Shown one piece after another: positions 6,098-9,954 of a DNA stretch of 9,954 nt (position 1 is the stretch's first letter; each line of letters starts with the position of its first letter). Source of the DNA: DATLZB01 sp035574175 (GTDB lineage Bacteria > Pseudomonadota > Alphaproteobacteria > Rhizobiales > Hyphomicrobiaceae); contig DATLZB010000099.1 of NCBI GenBank assembly GCA_035574175.1, positions 1-9,954 on the forward strand, written 5' to 3'. The notes below the pieces were generated by a model, which saw nothing but the letters and a program-made list of their open reading frames with translations, was not told the origin of the DNA and ran no database searches. Made by a program: the position numbers and the translations under genes.

Positions 6098-7860
6098 CCG
6101 GTGGCCTCCCTCATGGCCGGCCCGATATCGGCTGGCCCGTAGCCGAGCCGCGGTGTCCACCGCCGTGCCTTGAAGCGGGCATTGCCGAACAGCGATGCGC
6201 TTAGCGCTTCGCGCGAGGGGCGCTTGCCTTCCCGGAGCGCCTTCTGCATGAGAAGCGCGATGGTCCCCGAAACGAGGGCGCAAGCTGGGCTCGTGCCGCT
6301 GGTGAGCGCAAAGCCTTGCGATTTGGACTTGGCGCCCCAGATGCGGTGCCCGGGAGCGGCGATGAGCGGAGCCTCGGTGCTCGTCCGACCCCACGGCCGC
6401 GGCCCCAGGGCCGAGGCAGCAAAGAGGCCGCTCCCACCCGCATGGTGGTCGTAAGCCGCCACCGCAATGACGCCTTCCGCGCACGCAAACGGCGCCAGCG
6501 TGCTCGTTGGATGACTGGGAAGAAGGATGGAGCGCTCGACGATGCCGTCGTCGCGTTCGATCCAGGCGTGCAAAGGCACCACGGCCTCGCTGTCGCCCGC
6601 CTCGACACGCACCCGCCAGGCGATCTCGGCGGCGGCCGCCGCCGCCAGCCAGCGGGGAAAGTAGGGCGGATGGAGCAGGATGCGGACCCGCGACAGGCCC
6701 CCGCGTGCCGGTGTCGCGTGTTCGGCGACGCCGACGAGGCGCCCGCCGAGCCTTATTGGATGCGTGGGGCCGGGCGCAAGGGAAAAGGTCGGCCCCAGGT
6801 CACCCTCGCCCGCTGCGAGCGTGACCCGCAGCGGCGATTCTGATCCGTACCAGATCTCAAGCTTGTTCTGCGTCGGATCGTTGGCGCCCATGCGCCACTG
6901 GAATTCGGCAGCCGCCGCGCGGCTCACGCACGCCGCGAAATGACCATCGTCGGCTCCGGCGTTGCCCGCCAGGACCACTACCGCACAAGCCGGTCCCTCG
7001 CCGCTCTCGCTGCGAGCTGCCAGTTCAGCGATCTTGCGCTCCACCGCGGAGCAGCCGTCATGCGCCCCGGCCCATGCGCCGATCGAGAGATTGATAACGA
7101 GAGCCGGAACGCGGAAGGCGACAGTCTTGGTGTAGATGTAATCGAGTGCTGAAACGATGTTCTGCGACTCGTCATAGCTTCGCCAGCCGTTCCACACGGG
7201 CTTGGCCACCGGGTCCCAATCCGTCCAGGTAGGGACCCCGCACTCATCGACCTCCTTCCAGCCTTGCTCGGGAAGCGCGAGCTGCACGCCGATGAGGTCT
7301 GCACCCGGTGCCGCGCCGCGGAACCCCGCGAACGGCGTGCCAGCGGCGATGGACGCCATCATCGTGCCGTGCGCACCTTCACCCACTCCCCGTCGTGTGA
7401 AGTAGTTGGCATGCGGATCGTAAGTTGCATCCGCTGCCGCCCGCGAGGCTGCCCGGCGCGTCCGGTCTACCAGGACGTCAAGGCGCTCTCGCTCGAAATC
7501 ACCGACCCTTGCCGGAGCAGAACTAAGAGCCGGTTCGGGCTCGCAGGCCGCATTCTGGTCCCACAGGAACGCGAACCGGCTGCGCGATCCCGTGGCGTCG
7601 AGCAAAGTGGGATGCAGGATGTCGAAGCCGTAATCGACAAAACCGATCAGGACACCACTGCCGTCGAGCCCCGTCCGTTGGGGTGCATCGACACCCATCT
7701 GCAACAGCGCCTCTTCATTGGATGGGCCTAATTGGGCATTGCGCACCGCTTGGCTCCGGCCACCGATAATTGCCCGAAGTCCGTGCCCCGAAGTCTTACT
7801 GAACCCACGGGCACCGGCGATGGTGCGGAGTAGGCTAGAACAGACGCCGCCTTTCGGCAT
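6094..7860 (-). CDS. Subtilisin-like serine protease (peptidase S8)
   Basis: 588 residues with a complete S8 active site: Asp76 in GFVDYGFD, His164 in EGAHGTMMAS, oxyanion Asn300 in VVVLAGNAG, Ser524 in TSGTSPA. Between Asn300 and Ser524 lies a beta-rich insert of about 150 residues (after FQWRMGANDPTQNKLEIWYG). It resembles the jelly-roll insert of a subset of bacterial S8 proteases related to the CspB group. No signal peptide or prodomain is evident, so it probably acts in the cytoplasm. Its 3' end overlaps the radical SAM start by 4 nt, so it is part of the same pathway and a good candidate to cut the repeat protein between or beside its core motifs. The start is uncertain: ATG 7860 has no ribosome site and abuts a palindrome. 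In-frame GTG 7746-7744 (codon 39), with GGAG 7 nt upstream, is a credible alternative. Confidence 0.93.
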   Translation of the reverse strand: MPKGGVCSSLLRTIAGARGFSKTSGHGLRAIIGGRSQAVRNAQLGPSNEEALLQMGVDAPQRTGLDGSGVLIGFVDYGFDILHPTLLDATGSRSRFAFLWDQNAACEPEPALSSAPARVGDFERERLDVLVDRTRRAASRAAADATYDPHANYFTRRGVGEGAHGTMMASIAAGTPFAGFRGAAPGADLIGVQLALPEQGWKEVDECGVPTWTDWDPVAKPVWNGWRSYDESQNIVSALDYIYTKTVAFRVPALVINLSIGAWAGAHDGCSAVERKIAELAARSESGEGPACAVVVLAGNAGADDGHFAACVSRAAAAEFQWRMGANDPTQNKLEIWYGSESPLRVTLAAGEGDLGPTFSLAPGPTHPIRLGGRLVGVAEHATPARGGLSRVRILLHPPYFPRWLAAAAAAEIAWRVRVEAGDSEAVVPLHAWIERDDGIVERSILLPSHPTSTLAPFACAEGVIAVAAYDHHAGGSGLFAASALGPRPWGRTSTEAPLIAAPGHRIWGAKSKSQGFALTSGTSPACALVSGTIALLMQKALREGKRPSREALSASLFGNARFKARRWTPRLGYGPADIGPAMREATG

Positions 7861-7861
7861 C

Positions 7862-7877
7862 CTGGGTAGTTACCCAG
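7862..7877. promoter_or_regulatory. 16-nt palindrome abutting the protease start
   Basis: CTGGGTA (7862-7868), 2-nt centre, TACCCAG (7871-7877): a perfect 7-2-7 inverted repeat. It ends one base from the annotated protease ATG at 7860. It could be an operator or an RNA hairpin masking the start. Its centre is 41 bp from the centre of the similar palindrome at 7903-7918, close to four helical turns. Confidence 0.45.
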
Positions 7878-7902
7878 TTGCACGGCGCGCACTGGCCTCC
7901 AC

Positions 7903-7918
7903 AGGCGCGCTCGCGCCT
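7903..7918. promoter_or_regulatory. Second 16-nt palindrome upstream of the protease gene
   Basis: AGGCGCG (7903-7909), CT centre, CGCGCCT (7912-7918): perfect, with the same 7-2-7 layout as the neighbour at 7862-7877 but a different sequence. It lies in the 138-bp gap between the first operon gene and the protease gene. Because the two sequences differ, they need not bind the same protein. A role is inferred only from symmetry and position. Confidence 0.4.
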
Positions 7919-7980
7919 CCGCAATTGGAACGATGGGAGTCGAAACGAAGGGAGACGCCGGCCTGCCGCAACCGCCCTCA

Positions 7981-8005
7981 GAAGTAGATAAGGCAGGTCT
8001 ACTTC
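7981..8005 (-). terminator. Stem-loop across the stop codon of the first operon gene
   Basis: GAAGTAGA (7981-7988) and TCTACTTC (7998-8005): an 8-bp perfect stem with a 9-nt loop that includes the TAG stop of the 88-residue protein. No T-run follows in the transcribed direction, so it would at most cause partial termination, block exonucleases or define a processing point. This would separate expression of gene 1 from the enzymes. Confidence 0.4.
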
Positions 8006-8265
8006 AACGTAGGTGCGTCCAGGTGTTTCAACGTGAAACTCAGCGCCTCGGTGATGCTGTCGGTGGCGAACGCCGCCTCGCGGTATCCGGCGGGGAAGAA
8101 CATGAAACGGCCCCGCTCCGCACGCCAGATGCCGATCACGTGGCCGGAATGGGAAAGAGCGATCTCGTTCGCTGCAAGCTGCTCAGCGCCGATGCCCCGC
8201 CGGACCAGCTCCGGCAAGTCGCAGAGGCAAGACTGCAGCTCGAAAATCCGGCCCCCGCTGTGCAT
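7999..8265 (-). CDS. Small protein of unknown function, first gene of the RiPP-like operon
   Basis: 88 residues from ATG 8265-8263, chosen because GGAGG lies 9 nt upstream. The frame is open to 8379, but the extra Arg-rich residues would run through the leader hairpin. I do not recognise the family. The protein has a helix-like front (FELQSCLCDLPELVRRGI), a CxC at residues 13-15, a strand-rich middle (HVIGIWRAERGRFMFFPAGY, 42-61), and an amphipathic end (DSITEALSFTLKHL). It reads as a small alpha/beta domain with no signal peptide or membrane span. It lies 138 nt before the protease gene on the same strand. Possible roles are a regulator, a chaperone or accessory factor for the modifying enzymes, or an immunity factor; none can be shown from sequence. 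Confidence 0.68.
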   Translation of the reverse strand: MHSGGRIFELQSCLCDLPELVRRGIGAEQLAANEIALSHSGHVIGIWRAERGRFMFFPAGYREAAFATDSITEALSFTLKHLDAPTLK

Positions 8266-8295
8266 GGCTCGTCGCCTCCGCTCTGGAAGGGAAAT

Positions 8296-8324
8296 GCCGG
8301 CCGCGCCCCAGCTGCGCGGCCGGC
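8296..8324 (-). promoter_or_regulatory. Strong all-G/C hairpin in the operon leader
   Basis: GCCGGCCGCGC (8296-8306) and GCGCGGCCGGC (8314-8324) form a perfect 11-bp stem with a 7-nt loop. It sits 16 nt before the GGAGG of the first gene. On the transcribed strand it is followed by ATTTCCCTT, a weak U-rich tract. It could therefore act as an attenuator or as a 5' stabilising hairpin. On the + strand no T-run follows. Confidence 0.5.
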
Positions 8325-8354
8325 CCGCTCCCCGCCTGTCACTGCCAAATCGAT

Positions 8355-8371
8355 CAATTCGCTTCGAATTG
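8355..8371. promoter_or_regulatory. Palindrome in the operon leader region
   Basis: CAATTCG (8355-8361), CTT spacer, CGAATTG (8365-8371): a perfect 7-bp inverted repeat in the A+T-richer part of the gap before the operon. It is symmetrical enough to be a protein-binding site. No known operator is recognised. Confidence 0.3.
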
Positions 8372-8439
8372 GCGCGCAACTCGCGACAAATGTTCTGCTT
8401 GATCGCCGGTGTTTGGGCAATCTAAAACATTCCGTCTCG

Positions 8440-8497
8440 TTTTCATTTTGCTGAGGTATTTATCTCAATTTTATCGATGTCCGGCAGACCGAATTAA
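8440..8497 (-). promoter_or_regulatory. Candidate operon promoter with overlapping palindrome
   Basis: The only clearly A+T-rich stretch of the window lies between the malic enzyme stop and the operon. On the - strand TAAAAT (8473-8468) matches five of six -10 bases, with TTAATT (8497-8492), a poor -35, 18 bp upstream. Alternatively TTGAGA (8468-8463) is a 5/6 -35 with a weak -10 (TGAAAA) 17 bp further on. An imperfect palindrome, TGAGGTA-TT-TATCTCA (8452-8467, six of seven pairs), sits just downstream of the first -10, where a repressor would act. All of this is inference. Confidence 0.3.
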
Positions 8498-8511
8498 CCA
8501 GAAACCAGCCG

Positions 8512-9954
8512 TTACCCGGGCGCCTGCAGCGGCGGCGCCGGGGGCACTCGCTCCATCAGCGCGATCGCACTCATGTTGAGCAACCCGCGTACCGTGACCG
8601 ACGGCGTCACGATGTGCACGGGCTTGGCGGCGCCGAGCAGGATCGGGCCGAGTGCTACGGCGCCGGAGGCCACCTTGAGCAGGTTGAAGGCAATGTTGGC
8701 CGCATCGAGTCCTGGCATTACCAGCAGGTTCGCTGCGCCTTTGAGGCGCGAGTGGGGAAACACCTCCTCGCGGATGAAGGGCGAGAGCGCTGCATCGGCT
8801 TGCATCTCGCCTTCCACCTCAAGCTCGGGCGCGGTGCGCAGCAGGATTTCAAGCACCCTGCGCATCTTGCGCGAGGACGCCGTATCTTCCGAACCGAAGC
8901 TCGAGTGCGACAACAGCGCCACCTTGGGCGTGATGCCGAAACGGCGCACTTCCTCCGCAGCCATCAATGTGATCTCGGCCAGCTGCTCGGCTCCGGGGTC
9001 GTAGCTGACATAGGTGTCGGTCATGAACACCGGCCCCTGCGGCAGGATGAGGCCGGAGACCGTGGCGAAGCCGCTGGCGCCCGGCTTGCGGCCGACCACC
9101 TGCGAAACGTGGCGGAGCTGCGTGTGGTAGCGGCCGACCGCGCCGCAGATCATGGCGTCTGCTTCGCCCCGTCTGAGCAGCAGGCCCGCCACGACCGTAG
9201 AACCCCCGCGAACGATGCGCCTGGCATGGCTCGGCGCAATCCCGCGCCGTTCCACCAGCCGGCAGTATTCTTCGGCGAGTTCCGGCATGCGCGCATCGGT
9301 CTCGTGATCGAACAGGTCGAAATCCTTCTCGGGCTTCATTCTGAGGCCGAGATGCGGCAGCAGGCGCATGATGCTTTCGCGCCGTCCGACCAGGAGGGGG
9401 CGGGCGATACCCTCGGCGATCACCTGTTGGGCGGCCTGCAGCACGTACGGGTGCTCGCCTTCGGCGTAGACCAGCCGCTTGGGCGACTGCTGGTGCTCGC
9501 GCTTCACCGCATCGAAGACCGGCTTCATGACGAAGCCCGAGCGGTAGACGAAGCGCGATAGCCGCTCGCGATAAGCGGCAAAGTCGGCGATCGGCCGGGT
9601 GGCGACCCCGCTTTCCATGGCGGCCCTGGCCACCGCCGGCGCGATCTCGGTGATGAGGCGGGGATCGAACGGCTTGGGCAGGATGTAATCAGGTCCGAAC
9701 ACGAGCGACTGGGCGCCGTAGGCCGACAGCACGATATCGGAGGTCTCGCCCTCCGCGATCCCCGCCAGCGCCAGCACGGCGGCCTTCTTCATCTCCTCGT
9801 TGATGGTCGTGGCGCCGACGTCGAGGGCCCCGCGGAACACGAACGGAAAGCAGAGTACGTTGTTGATCTGGTTCGGGTAGTCCGTGCGCCCCGAGGCGAT
9901 CACCGCATCGGGCCGCTCCGCCTTCACCTCCTCCGGCATGATCTCCGGCACCGG
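8512..9954 (-). CDS. maeB: NADP-type malic enzyme with phosphotransacetylase-like C-terminal domain (MaeB), 5' end outside window
   Basis: Malic enzyme oxidatively decarboxylates malate to pyruvate with NAD(P)+ at the TCA/gluconeogenesis junction. The window holds 480 codons plus the stop, about the last two thirds of a protein that is usually about 750-770 residues; the gene enters from the right edge. The first part is the end of the malic enzyme NAD(P)-binding domain (ASGRTDYPNQINNVLCFPF, then FRGALDVGATTINEEMK). From about visible residue 140 (MKPVFDAVKREHQ) onward it is a phosphate acetyl/butyryl transferase domain (LVYAEGE, LLVGRRE, ADAMICGAVGRYHTQLRHV, SHSSFGSEDTASSRKM, LVMPGLDAANIAFNLLK). 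In MaeB enzymes this domain is regulatory, sensing acetyl-CoA, rather than catalytic. Its stop lies 246 nt before the first operon gene, and nothing links it to that pathway. Confidence 0.95.
   Translation of the reverse strand, partial: PVPEIMPEEVKAERPDAVIASGRTDYPNQINNVLCFPFVFRGALDVGATTINEEMKKAAVLALAGIAEGETSDIVLSAYGAQSLVFGPDYILPKPFDPRLITEIAPAVARAAMESGVATRPIADFAAYRERLSRFVYRSGFVMKPVFDAVKREHQQSPKRLVYAEGEHPYVLQAAQQVIAEGIARPLLVGRRESIMRLLPHLGLRMKPEKDFDLFDHETDARMPELAEEYCRLVERRGIAPSHARRIVRGGSTVVAGLLLRRGEADAMICGAVGRYHTQLRHVSQVVGRKPGASGFATVSGLILPQGPVFMTDTYVSYDPGAEQLAEITLMAAEEVRRFGITPKVALLSHSSFGSEDTASSRKMRRVLEILLRTAPELEVEGEMQADAALSPFIREEVFPHSRLKGAANLLVMPGLDAANIAFNLLKVASGAVALGPILLGAAKPVHIVTPSVTVRGLLNMSAIALMERVPPAPPLQAPG

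Noticed and set aside
6098..6484. Upstream extension of the radical SAM frame by 129 residues
   Set aside because: It lies entirely inside the protease gene over its conserved catalytic-Ser region and is low-complexity Gly/Arg; the GTG at 6097 in a GTGA overlap is the natural start.

Overview
The window is G+C-rich, roughly two thirds G+C by eye. It reads like the chromosome of an alphaproteobacterium. This placement is an inference from the wording of UvrC and of the malic enzyme/phosphotransacetylase fusion, compared with remembered members of those families; no search was run. Apart from one secreted-protein gene on the + strand, every gene I can support lies on the - strand.

Layout, left to right. 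(1) 1-503 (-) is the front half of a short-chain dehydrogenase/reductase, cut by the window edge. (2) 532-2682 (-) is uvrC, the nucleotide excision repair nuclease subunit. It carries an unusual in-frame insertion of about 90 residues containing two copies of a 27-nt REP-like palindrome. (3) 2966-3913 (+) encodes a 315-residue secreted or membrane-attached protein of unknown function. (4) 4003-8265 (-) is a compact five-gene operon described below. (5) 8512-9954 (-) is the C-terminal two thirds of a MaeB-type malic enzyme, cut at its 5' side by the window edge.

The operon is the main discovery candidate. In transcription order it holds an 88-residue protein of unknown function, a subtilisin-like S8 protease, a radical SAM enzyme with a SPASM-type C-terminus, a stand-alone PqqD-like RiPP recognition element, and a 243-residue protein. 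The last protein has three copies of a 14-residue motif, QVRTAA(S/T)VPFxxYM, about 30 residues apart in its N-terminal half, followed by an apparently folded domain of about 140 residues. The protease and radical SAM genes overlap by 4 nt (GTGA), and the radical SAM and PqqD-like genes overlap by 38 nt. The set (rSAM/SPASM + PqqD-like + protease + short-repeat protein) is what is expected of a ribosomally synthesised, post-translationally modified peptide (RiPP) pathway. The repeat protein would be a multi-core substrate. I do not recognise this precursor type. The model is that the PqqD-like protein docks the substrate to the radical SAM enzyme, which modifies each repeat, and the protease then cuts it.

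The gaps in and before the operon hold several perfect or near-perfect inverted repeats: an 11-bp all-G/C hairpin in the leader, a hairpin across the stop of the first gene, two 16-nt palindromes before the protease, and a 9-bp hairpin before the repeat protein. They suggest regulation at RNA or operator level. No tRNA, rRNA, CRISPR array or insertion sequence was found.
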